Positions 45,823 through 53,068 of a stretch of 64,000 nt of DNA are shown piece by piece (position 1 is the stretch's first letter; every line of letters begins with the position of its first letter). The notes under the pieces were generated by a model that did not search any database, was not told where the DNA came from, and saw only the letters and a list, made by a program, of their open reading frames with translations. Origin of the DNA: Slackia sp. ZJ119. Its GTDB lineage: Bacteria > Actinomycetota > Coriobacteriia > Coriobacteriales > Eggerthellaceae. The stretch spans positions 52,353 through 116,352 of the forward strand of contig NZ_JAAKEN010000010.1 of NCBI RefSeq assembly GCF_011039175.1, written 5' to 3'. The position numbers were made by a program, and so were the translations under genes.

Positions 45823-47193
45823 TTACGCCTGCGCCACCTGCTCGAGCCACAGCTTCTCGAGGATCGGGATGACCGGGCCGGACGCCTCGGACACGCGATG
45901 GGCCAAAAGCTCGTCGAGCGGGATTTGCGTTTCGCCCAGCGGCACGTCGGCGAACGCCTGCTGGTCTTCCTCGGGCAGCTTCGTCATGTCAAGCACCGAA
46001 ATGCCGCTCAGGTCCTCGTAAATGGACAGCTGCATCTCAGGCGAGACCACCTCGTTGATGGCGACGAGCGCGGCGGCCTTGTGCGGCGCGTTGGCGGCGA
46101 TGGCCATGAAGTTGGAATTGCCCACCGTGCCCGAGTCGAAGATGAACGAGCGGGTGGATTCGGGCAGCTGGCCGGTCTCGACAAGCTCCTGCGGCGCCCC
46201 GTAGCCCATGTTCAGCACCAGTTCGCCGTCGGCGTACATCGTGGCGACCGTCGGCGAGTCGGCCGGGAACGTGGTGCCTTCCTTCCACAGGTAGGGGTTG
46301 AGCTCGCGCAGGTAGTCGAGGCCCGGCTGCACGATTTCGAGCACGGATTCTTCGGTGGGCTCGCTCATGGACGACAGCTTCTCGAACTCTTCTTTGCCGA
46401 TGACGCCCGCAATGAGGCACGAAATGAACGCCGTGCCGACGAAGTCGCCGGGCTCGGGGTAGGTGACCTGGCCTTTGTGCTGCTCGCAGAACGCCTTGAA
46501 CGCGTCGACCGTGGTCGGCGGATCGCTGATGGCTTTGGAGTCGTACCACATTTGCAGCTGCGCCTTGCCGTAGGGGCACTCGTAGCCTTCCGTCGGCGAG
46601 CCGAAGTCGTAGAGGACTTCGGGGCTTTCGGGGTCGATGTAGTCGTTGAAGTTCGGCAGGTAGTCGGTGAAGGGGCCCCACAGGTAGCCGTTTTCCTTGC
46701 AAGAATAGAAGTTCTCGCCGTTGATCCAGATGAAGTCGATGGAGCCTTTTTCGACGCCGGCCTGCATTTCGCCGGAAAGCTGAGTCAGGACGTCATTGAT
46801 GTCCATGCCCACCAGTTCGAGCGTGACGTCGTACTTTTCCTTGAGCGCCGGCGCAAGCACCGTGTTGATCCAGTTGTTGCGGGCCTCGTCGCCGCCCCAG
46901 CCGTACCACGTGACCGTCTGGCCCTTGGCGGCTTCAAGCACCGCGTCCCAATCGGCAAAGTCGACGTCGGCTGCCGCCGAGTCGGCGGCAGTCGTGTCGG
47001 TCGACGCGGATTCGGCCGGCGCATCCTGCTTGGACTCACCTTCGGCCGGGGCCTCGTCGCCGCCCGCGCAGCCCGCAAGCGTGCCGCCGAACATGAGCAC
47101 CGCCAAGCTGGCGCCGGACAGGCCGACGAAGCGCCGACGGGTCATGATGCGATTTTGCTCCAGCAAGACCGCTTCCGTTGTATCGTTTTTCAT
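45823..47193 (-). CDS. YnjB-like ABC transporter substrate-binding lipoprotein
   Basis: The 456-residue protein has a twin-arginine type lipoprotein signal: TRRRFVGLSGASLAVLMF, then LAGC with lipidated Cys near residue 42. An acidic Ser/Thr/Ala linker and a periplasmic-binding fold follow. The stretches TVTWYGWGGDEARNNWI, GSIDFIWINGENF and GPFTDYLPNFNDYID match my memory of the YnjB family. The ligand is unknown in characterised bacteria. The start has GGGAGG upstream. The promoter carries an operator-like inverted repeat shared with the Mo-oxidoreductase operon (60999-61033), which suggests the imported compound or its product belongs to that pathway. Confidence 0.85.
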   Translation of the reverse strand: MKNDTTEAVLLEQNRIMTRRRFVGLSGASLAVLMFGGTLAGCAGGDEAPAEGESKQDAPAESASTDTTAADSAAADVDFADWDAVLEAAKGQTVTWYGWGGDEARNNWINTVLAPALKEKYDVTLELVGMDINDVLTQLSGEMQAGVEKGSIDFIWINGENFYSCKENGYLWGPFTDYLPNFNDYIDPESPEVLYDFGSPTEGYECPYGKAQLQMWYDSKAISDPPTTVDAFKAFCEQHKGQVTYPEPGDFVGTAFISCLIAGVIGKEEFEKLSSMSEPTEESVLEIVQPGLDYLRELNPYLWKEGTTFPADSPTVATMYADGELVLNMGYGAPQELVETGQLPESTRSFIFDSGTVGNSNFMAIAANAPHKAAALVAINEVVSPEMQLSIYEDLSGISVLDMTKLPEEDQQAFADVPLGETQIPLDELLAHRVSEASGPVIPILEKLWLEQVAQA

Positions 47194-47228
47194 GTTGTCC
47201 TCCCATTGGAAACTAATTGGTACGCACT

Positions 47229-47263
47229 ATTATTAGACTATGTCTAATAATAGACTTGACCAA
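47229..47263 (-). promoter_or_regulatory. Promoter and operator of the YnjB-like importer
   Basis: A perfect inverted repeat of 10-base arms ATTATTAGAC / GTCTAATAAT with a 3-base centre spans 47229-47251. Its core is ATTAGA-N5-TCTAAT. A plausible promoter is -35 TTGGTC (47263-47258), 17-base spacer, -10 TAGTCT (47240-47235), so the repeat covers the -10 box and a bound protein would repress. The same core recurs at 61017-61033. Confidence 0.75.
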
Positions 47264-47321
47264 TTCTAGCGGAAGGACGTTCGATGTCAAGCCATGAACG
47301 GCGGCGGTGCGGCCCGGGCCG

Positions 47322-47606
47322 CTACACCAAGCAGGGCACCGAAGCCAATGCCGCTTCGTCGAACGTTTTCAGATCGTAGGTCATTTGCAGGTTGAGCCAG
47401 AATTCAGGCGACGTCCCCAATGCAGCAGAAAGCAAGCAAGCCATTTCGGTAGAGATGGACCGCCGGCCGTGAACGATGTCGCTGATGGCCGACTGAGGCT
47501 TCCCTATCGTCTGCGCAAGACGATACTGGCTGATTCCCAAAGGCTCCAGAAACTCTTCCAGAAGAATCTCTCCCGGAGTTGAAATGAAATCACGAATGGT
47601 AGTCAC
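47322..47606 (-). CDS. higA: HigA-type antitoxin
   Basis: The 94-residue helix-turn-helix antitoxin of a type II system has PGEILLEEFLEPLGISQYRLAQTIGKPQSAISDIVHGRRSIS (cited from LGISQYRLAQTIGKP and ISDIVHGRRS) and FWLNLQMTYDL, standard for HigA/VapI. The start is GTG at 47606 with AAGGAG nine bases upstream. It overlaps the toxin gene by 17 bases. Confidence 0.92.
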   Translation of the reverse strand: MTTIRDFISTPGEILLEEFLEPLGISQYRLAQTIGKPQSAISDIVHGRRSISTEMACLLSAALGTSPEFWLNLQMTYDLKTFDEAALASVPCLV

Positions 47607-47877
47607 AAAACTCAACTCCTTCCGCTCCCCGTTCGGTCCAGACGAAACAAAGGCGATACTGGTCGTTGACGCGAATGCTGTACTGCCCCGACCGATCTCC
47701 CTTGAGCTTCTCGAGCTTGTTTGCCGGAGGAATTCGCAAGTCTCGGAGATCGTGAGCCGCATTCAGCAGCTGAAGCTTGCGAAAAAGAAGCTTGCGAATC
47801 TCGGGGGGCACCTTTTTGGAACGAAACGAACCCGGGTCCTCCCAAAAAGCCTCGATGTCTCGGTCCTTGAAGTGCAT
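47590..47877 (-). CDS. higB: HigB/RelE-type toxin
   Basis: The 95-residue ribosome-dependent mRNA interferase of the HigB group reads MHFKDRDIEAFWED, PPEIRKLLFRKLQLLNAAHDLRDL, LKGDRSGQYSIRVNDQYRLCFVW and FCDYHS. The toxin precedes the antitoxin, as in other higBA systems. The pair is inserted between the importer and the 48-kb cluster. Confidence 0.92.
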   Translation of the reverse strand: MHFKDRDIEAFWEDPGSFRSKKVPPEIRKLLFRKLQLLNAAHDLRDLRIPPANKLEKLKGDRSGQYSIRVNDQYRLCFVWTERGAEGVEFCDYHS

Positions 47878-47910
47878 GAGCGCTCTTTCTCGCTGCCTTG
47901 TTTGCAAGTA

Positions 47911-47939
47911 ATACTACCGCAATACAGAAGCATTGTAAA
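47911..47939 (-). promoter_or_regulatory. higBA promoter
   Basis: -35 TTTACA (47939-47934), 17-base spacer, -10 TAGTAT (47916-47911), 34 bases before the higB start. Confidence 0.65.
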
Positions 47940-48012
47940 GGCTGCGGCGCTTCTTCGATGACGGGTCTTCCGCGAAAGCACAAGCGAACCCCTCCGTCGG
48001 CCCGTCGAAGCC

Positions 48013-48035
48013 TTTGCCTTCACAGCGAAGGCAAA
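48013..48035 (-). terminator. Hairpin ending the 48-kb cluster
   Basis: Perfect 9-bp stem TTTGCCTTC / GAAGGCAAA with a 5-base loop, about 30 bases past the stop codon of the CCG-domain gene at 48065. No clean T-tract after it. Confidence 0.55.
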
Positions 48036-48064
48036 GCGCTTCGCACGACGCCAAGCCCGGGCCG

Positions 48065-49297
48065 CTACAGCAGCTGCTGACAGACCCAGGGGCCGTATTC
48101 GCCGGTCCACATGGATTCGAGCTGGCTGAACGTCTGCGGCCAGTCGAACGAGCTGGGAAAGAGAAGCTCCAGGTAGTGCGCGTGCGAAGGGCCGCACGGC
48201 GCGTCGGCAGCTTCGGCGCGGCGGGTGGCGGCAAACGTGTATTCGCAGGTGGGGCAGTTGGAAACGACCAGGTCGGCGCCGGCTGACGCGGGCTCTTCGT
48301 CCAGCACGCGGCGGGCGCGGCGCTCGCAAATCGCCGGATCGACGAGCGACACGGCGCCGGCAGCCCCGCAGCAGACGGCGTTTTTGCCGCAGTGGGCCAG
48401 CTCGACGGTGCGGCAGTCGGCGAAGACGCGGCGCAAAGGACCTCCGAAGCGGCCGTCGCGGTCGTGGCAGGAGTCGAACAGCGCAAGCGTCGGATCGTCG
48501 CACCCCGCCGCCCGGGCGATCTTTTCCGGCAGCGGCGAGGCGCCGGCGTCGGCCAGCAGCTGCGGCAGCGCGACCAGCTCGAGCGCGTCGGCTCCGGAAA
48601 CGGCCTCCCATTCGTCGCGGCAGCCGGGGCATACGAACACCACGCGCGTGATGCCGGCGGCCACGGCGGCGTCCACGAGCGCCTGCCGATGCGCGTTCGC
48701 CCGGTCGGCAAAACCGCCCGAACGCAAGGGGCTGCCGCAGCAGTCGACGGACAACACGGCGTTCATGCCCTGGTCGCGCAGCCACGCGAACGCCTCACGC
48801 GTCAGGTCGGGCGCATAGCTGGCAAGCGAACAGCCCGGGAAGAACAACGTGTCGGCTCCCCAGGCGGGCGCATCGGCCACGCTTGGCAGGTCGTTGTAGT
48901 AGATGCCGTGCACGGCGCGGTACACTGAGAAGATGTGCCATTCCTTGTCCACCTGGGTCGACTCGAAGCCGGCCTGCGACGTGACGCCGGCAAGCGCCAG
49001 AAGCTCGCGCAAGGCGGCGAACACGGCGCGGGCGTTCACCCGGTCAGGACACGAAAGCGTGCACAGGCCGTCCATGCAGCAGCGCCGGACGGCAAAGACG
49101 AGATCGGGGCGTTCGGAAGCAAGAGAAGCGACGCCTTCCGGCGTTTGCGCCTCCGTGAACGCGCGGGCAAGCGATCCGACCGTCAATGCCGGCGCGTCGG
49201 GCGGGCACAGCACTTCGCATCGCGGCGTGCACGCGCCGCACTCCCGGCACGCTTCCGCAGCCGCTCGCACCGTGCCAAAGGCGTTTTCCCACGTCAT
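48065..49297 (-). CDS. Fe-S/CCG-domain oxidoreductase subunit (HdrD/GlpC/LutA-like)
   Basis: The 410-residue cytoplasmic protein has two N-terminal cluster motifs, CRECGACTPRCEVLCP and CCMDGLCTLSCP, and two CCG domains. The first has FFPGCSLASYAP, VDCCGSPL and CPGCRDEW. The second has DSCHDRDGRFGG, VCCGAAGAV and NCPTCEYTF. CCG domains bind a noncubane or catalytic 4Fe-4S cluster in heterodisulfide reductase, anaerobic glycerol-3-phosphate dehydrogenase and lactate oxidation proteins. AGGAAGGA precedes the ATG. It is the last gene of the cluster and a paralogue of the gene at 55357 in its first CCG domain. Electron partner unknown. Confidence 0.87.
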   Translation of the reverse strand: MTWENAFGTVRAAAEACRECGACTPRCEVLCPPDAPALTVGSLARAFTEAQTPEGVASLASERPDLVFAVRRCCMDGLCTLSCPDRVNARAVFAALRELLALAGVTSQAGFESTQVDKEWHIFSVYRAVHGIYYNDLPSVADAPAWGADTLFFPGCSLASYAPDLTREAFAWLRDQGMNAVLSVDCCGSPLRSGGFADRANAHRQALVDAAVAAGITRVVFVCPGCRDEWEAVSGADALELVALPQLLADAGASPLPEKIARAAGCDDPTLALFDSCHDRDGRFGGPLRRVFADCRTVELAHCGKNAVCCGAAGAVSLVDPAICERRARRVLDEEPASAGADLVVSNCPTCEYTFAATRRAEAADAPCGPSHAHYLELLFPSSFDWPQTFSQLESMWTGEYGPWVCQQLL

Positions 49298-49335
49298 CGC
49301 AATCCTTCCTCTCCGGCGCACCCAACGGGCGGCGC

Positions 49336-49776
49336 TCAGGCAAGCCGCTTCCCCATCGGACGCGGACAGCATTCTTCTCGCATGTCGCAGCCGTCGCAGT
49401 CTTCGGCCACGGTCAGATCGACGGCCTCCCAGGAAATCGTCGAGAACCCGAGCGCCTCGTAGAACGGCACGCTGGCGCCCCGCGCCACGAGCCGCAGCTC
49501 GCCTTCCCGCGAAAGCGCCTCTTCCACGAGCGCCCGGCCCACGCCAAATCCGCGCCACGTCTCATAGGTCACGACCGGGTTCACGTGCGCTGCGCCGTCG
49601 CTTCCCCGCTGGATGCGCAAAAAGCCCACCGGCTCGTCGTCGGCGTTGACCGCCACGCGCACGCCTTCCGCAGACGGAATCTCGTCCATCCCCTCGGCGT
49701 AGGCGTACGCGTTTATGTACGGCATGTCGGATGCTTGCGCGTCGCGCAGCGAAAACAGGCTCGCGTCTTCGGCCAT
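49336..49776 (-). CDS. GNAT acetyltransferase with Cys-rich C-terminal tail
   Basis: The 146-residue GNAT fold has NPVVTYETWRGFGVGRALVEEALSR (acetyl-CoA loop RGFGVG) and VPFYEALGFSTISWEAVD. The last 23 residues add four cysteines, C127, C130, C136 and C137 in DCDGCDMREECCPRP, a likely metal site not part of the GNAT fold. It lies between two Fe-S protein genes on the same strand, 15 bases after the ferredoxin-DUF169 gene. Acetylation of an amino or thiol intermediate of the pathway is a guess. Confidence 0.82.
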   Translation of the reverse strand: MAEDASLFSLRDAQASDMPYINAYAYAEGMDEIPSAEGVRVAVNADDEPVGFLRIQRGSDGAAHVNPVVTYETWRGFGVGRALVEEALSREGELRLVARGASVPFYEALGFSTISWEAVDLTVAEDCDGCDMREECCPRPMGKRLA

Positions 49777-49790
49777 GTCGTCGACCCCTC

Positions 49791-50837
49791 CTAAAACGGC
49801 GGCAGATACACTTTGTCGCGCGACTGCGGAATGGCGCGTTTCCCCAGCTCGCGCAGGCCGCGCACCACATCGTCCATAAGCGTTGCGGGAATGCCCATCA
49901 TCATCATCGCGTCATCCACGTCCGACGAGGCGCGGCAGCCGTAGCAGCCGAACGAAATGTTGATCTTTCCCGTCGTCAATGGCAGCAGCGTCGTCTCGAC
50001 GCACTGGGCGTTGTAGCCCGACGCATGGAAGTCGTGGCGATGCCCCGTATAATACGACGTTGCCATGGAAAGCCACATCATCTGCTCGGGCGTGCCGATG
50101 ACGGCGACGACCTCGGCCTTGCAGCGCGGATCGTCGAGCGGGCAGGTGACGGTTGCGCGGACCGACCGGGCAGGCAGGCTCGGGCGCTCGCCTACCATGC
50201 GCCGCGCCGCCTCAACAGAGTCCAATTTATGGAACAGTATATACAGCTCGCCGGAAGCGAGCTTCGCCGGGATGGGCGTCAGCCCCAAAATGGACGTGCC
50301 GTCGGGGCAGGCATGGCGGTTCGCCGGCATCATCAGCGCCCGCCCCCGCCGCGCGGCCATGAGCGCCTGGCAATAGCGCAGCCGCTCGACCGGCTCGGGC
50401 ACGTCGGGAAGCGGCTCGCCGGCACGAATGAGCGACACGGCCACCGGATGCCACCGCAGGCCCAGCACGTCGCGCAAGACCGCCGCCCATTCCCGGTAGC
50501 GCTCGCGCGTCTCTTCGTCAAGCGGCGGCGCAGGCTCTTCCGGCTCGGCCGCGTGTCCCGCCCCGGGCGCCGCTTCGATGCGGATGGCGTGGACCGGACA
50601 CTGGCCCGAGCACGTCTCGCAGCCCCAGCAGGCCTCCGCCGCGACCGGCACCGGAGACCCGTCCTTCATCGCGATGACCTCCATCGGGCAGAACGCCTCG
50701 CACAAGCCGCAGCCCGTGCACAGCGCTTCGTCGAAGTGCAGCACGTGCGTCACGCCGCTCACGTCGGCGAACTGCGCCGCGTCCATCACTTCTTGCGGCC
50801 CGTCGATGAGCCCGCCTGCTTTCGCGATCTCACTCAT
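49791..50837 (-). CDS. Ferredoxin-DUF169 fusion protein
   Basis: The 348 residues begin with a two-cluster ferredoxin domain: C40-x2-C-x2-C-x3-C and C70-x2-C-x2-C-x3-CP. An acidic linker and a DUF169 domain from about 110 to 345 follow (LGLRWHPVAVSLI, RYCQALMAARRGRALMM, SFGCYGCRASSDV). DUF169 proteins are widespread in anaerobes and have no proven activity; several of their conserved Cys are visible (YCQA, CPD, GCYGC). Its ATG overlaps the radical SAM gene by eight bases. An electron-transfer role is suggested by the ferredoxin. Confidence 0.88.
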   Translation of the reverse strand: MSEIAKAGGLIDGPQEVMDAAQFADVSGVTHVLHFDEALCTGCGLCEAFCPMEVIAMKDGSPVPVAAEACWGCETCSGQCPVHAIRIEAAPGAGHAAEPEEPAPPLDEETRERYREWAAVLRDVLGLRWHPVAVSLIRAGEPLPDVPEPVERLRYCQALMAARRGRALMMPANRHACPDGTSILGLTPIPAKLASGELYILFHKLDSVEAARRMVGERPSLPARSVRATVTCPLDDPRCKAEVVAVIGTPEQMMWLSMATSYYTGHRHDFHASGYNAQCVETTLLPLTTGKINISFGCYGCRASSDVDDAMMMMGIPATLMDDVVRGLRELGKRAIPQSRDKVYLPPF

Positions 50838-52161
50838 GGTCCCTCAATTCCTCCTTGCACCAGGGCGCGTACACGCGACGGCCCGCCGCGTCGGTCAAGT
50901 GGTACGAGCAAAACGGCAGCGCCCGTCCGTCGGGCACCGTCACCATCATCGAGCACTCGCGCAGCCGTTGCGCGTCCATCGTGTAGGCGTCCATGTAGTT
51001 CATGACGATGATCGACAGCCCGTCGGACACGCCCACGCCGCGCCGCGCCAGAATGTCGGGGATGACCGACCCTTGCGGGCTCGACGGGTTGAACGCGTCC
51101 CGGTACTCGTCGAAGGAGAGCACGCGGCTTGCCGGGTAGAAGCCCGACCGGTGGAAGCGCTCGTCAGGGCCGCGATGGTCGCGCACGAGAAACTGCCCCG
51201 TGTCGCACAGCGGGTTCGAGCACCCGAGCGGCCAGAAGTCCTCCGCGTCCAGAAGGCCGTCGGACTGCTCGGCCATGCCGAAGATGACGTCGCCCGCCGT
51301 CATGGCCTGCGGCACGTCCGCCTCGAAGCGCCCCGACGTGAAGGCCGGCTGCAGCGCAAGGCCCGCCACGACGTCGGCGTTTTCCAGCGCGAAGCGAAGC
51401 AGGTCTCCCAGCTGGCCGTCGTTCACACCCGCCATGACCGCCACGGAAAGCACCACCTGGATGCCCGCCTCGCGGCAGCGCTGGATGGCCCGCAGCTTCA
51501 CGTCCAGGATGTCGCGGCCGCAGGTGGCCTCGTACACGCTGCCGGTCAAGCCGTCGAACGACAGGTACACGCCGGTGAGGCCCGCTTCCACGAGCTGCTC
51601 CACATACCCTTTGCGGCTGGCGATGACCAGGCCGTTCGTGTTCACCTCGATGCCCCAGAAGCCCCGGGCGCGGCCCATGCGGACGATGTCGGGCAGGTCG
51701 GCGCGGCACGTAGGCTCGCCGCCGGTCAGCTGCACGGCGCCGTCGGTTCCCACGGCGTTCGCGATGACCTCGTACATGGCACTGATCTCGTCTTGCGTCG
51801 GATCGCCCGTCGGGTCTTCGGCGCTCATGAAGCACACGGGGCAGTGCAGGTTGCACGCCCGCGTGACCTCGATCTCCAGCAGCGTGCCGCGCCGCTCGTG
51901 GCGCGAGCACGTCCCGCAGCCGAAGGGGCACGGACGCGTCGCGGCGCAGTTCGGACGCGGCGCCGTCTTGGGGAAGGCCAGCGAGCGCAGGTGCTCGTAA
52001 TGCGCGGCATCAGGCCAGATGCGCGTCGTGATTGTCCCATGTTCGGGACAGGTGCGCTCCATCCACACCACGTTGTCCCCATCGGCCCCAACGCGGGCCG
52101 GCAGCTCTTTCAGACACGTCGGGCACAAGGCGCCCGTTTTGTGCAGCAGCCTCATTTCCAT
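50830..52161 (-). CDS. Radical SAM protein of the TrsS/Tes-like group
   Basis: The 443-residue radical SAM enzyme has an N-terminal zinc-ribbon (CPTC at 13-16 and CPEHG at 38-42) and a Cys-rich stretch (C72, C78, C82, C85). The cluster motif is CNLHCPVC (C103, C107, C110), followed by the GGEPTCR motif. The zinc ribbon and CPEHG are like those in tetraether lipid synthase and the rSAM (seleno)protein TrsS. Neighbouring DUF2064 is also associated with such radical SAM genes. No in-frame UGA is seen, so it is not a selenoprotein here. Product and substrate are unknown. Confidence 0.85.
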   Translation of the reverse strand: MEMRLLHKTGALCPTCLKELPARVGADGDNVVWMERTCPEHGTITTRIWPDAAHYEHLRSLAFPKTAPRPNCAATRPCPFGCGTCSRHERRGTLLEIEVTRACNLHCPVCFMSAEDPTGDPTQDEISAMYEVIANAVGTDGAVQLTGGEPTCRADLPDIVRMGRARGFWGIEVNTNGLVIASRKGYVEQLVEAGLTGVYLSFDGLTGSVYEATCGRDILDVKLRAIQRCREAGIQVVLSVAVMAGVNDGQLGDLLRFALENADVVAGLALQPAFTSGRFEADVPQAMTAGDVIFGMAEQSDGLLDAEDFWPLGCSNPLCDTGQFLVRDHRGPDERFHRSGFYPASRVLSFDEYRDAFNPSSPQGSVIPDILARRGVGVSDGLSIIVMNYMDAYTMDAQRLRECSMMVTVPDGRALPFCSYHLTDAAGRRVYAPWCKEELRDHE

Positions 52162-52170
52162 GGCGCACCC

Positions 52171-53031
52171 CTATTCGTCGATGTACTGGCGCGGGTCGTG
52201 GTTGTCGTTGGGCGGCGTGGTCACCTTGAATCCGATGAAGTCAATCCAGTCGAGCACCCGGCGCGGCACGAACAGCCCCTGGTGCGGCGCCGCTTCCTCA
52301 ATGGCACGCAGGCACGAGATGGCGTGCGCCAGGTCCGTCTTCTCGTCGATGTCGGCCACAGGAGACAGGTACGCCGACGGGATGCCGGCCTCCTTCAGCT
52401 TTTCCACGTAGGCGTCGAGCGCCGCCCTTCCGTCGACGTTGTAATACACGCCCTGGTTGTCCATGGGCGTTTCCTTGCACCAGCCCACCAGAGACGTGCC
52501 GCATTCCTGGCACGGCGCCTGCACGAACCCCGGCGTGCCGAGCGAGCGGAAGTAGTCAAGCCACTGAAACGCCTGGACGATGTGGTCCTTCGGCAGCGTG
52601 GGGATGTCGCCGCCCACCGACACCACCGTGTCGAAACCGAGCGCGAACAGCTGGGCGAACGCGTCGTCGAAGTGGTCGTCGAACGTGGAGCCCGCGTCGG
52701 TGAGGTAGTGGATCTCCATGGGCCACGGACCGATGGCGTCGTAAGTTTTGCGCATGAGCTCGACGTTGTCGGCAGGGGTGGTTGACACGTAGAACTCATA
52801 GGCGACGGCGTCGACGCTCGGATCGGCGGCGCGGGCGGCGTCGTTTTCGGCCTGCAGCTGATAAAGCGCATGCATGCACAGCTCGCTCACGTCGTAGAGG
52901 CTGCGGCGGAAGAATTCGGCGGCCTGTTCAGGCGTCAGAATGCCGCCCCGCTCGCGGGTCAGGCGCGTCTTCACCATGCCGGGAACGGGCGGCTTGCTGA
53001 AAAGGAGCAAGGCGCATTTGCGATCGGTCAT
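52171..53031 (-). CDS. DUF2064 GT-A/CofC-like transferase (TIGR04282 type)
   Basis: The 286-residue protein has the GT-A nucleotide-binding start ALLLFSKPPVPGMVKTRL (residues 7-24) and the core DTVVSVGGDIPTLPKDHIVQAF. Family members are called transferase 1, rSAM/selenodomain-associated; CofC is a guanylyltransferase relative. The usual GGYxLxGL end motif is replaced by a Cys-containing insertion: APCQECGTSLVGWCKE. AAAGGAAAC precedes the ATG. It stands nine bases before the radical SAM gene. Nucleotidyl versus glycosyl transfer cannot be decided. Confidence 0.82.
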   Translation of the reverse strand: MTDRKCALLLFSKPPVPGMVKTRLTRERGGILTPEQAAEFFRRSLYDVSELCMHALYQLQAENDAARAADPSVDAVAYEFYVSTTPADNVELMRKTYDAIGPWPMEIHYLTDAGSTFDDHFDDAFAQLFALGFDTVVSVGGDIPTLPKDHIVQAFQWLDYFRSLGTPGFVQAPCQECGTSLVGWCKETPMDNQGVYYNVDGRAALDAYVEKLKEAGIPSAYLSPVADIDEKTDLAHAISCLRAIEEAAPHQGLFVPRRVLDWIDFIGFKVTTPPNDNHDPRQYIDE

Positions 53032-53068
53032 TGAAACGTTTCCTTTCTTTTCGGGCTTGCGCCCTTCG

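Noticed and set aside
50830..52161. Selenoprotein form of the TrsS-like radical SAM enzyme
   Set aside because: No in-frame UGA and no SECIS-like structure near the conserved Cys positions.
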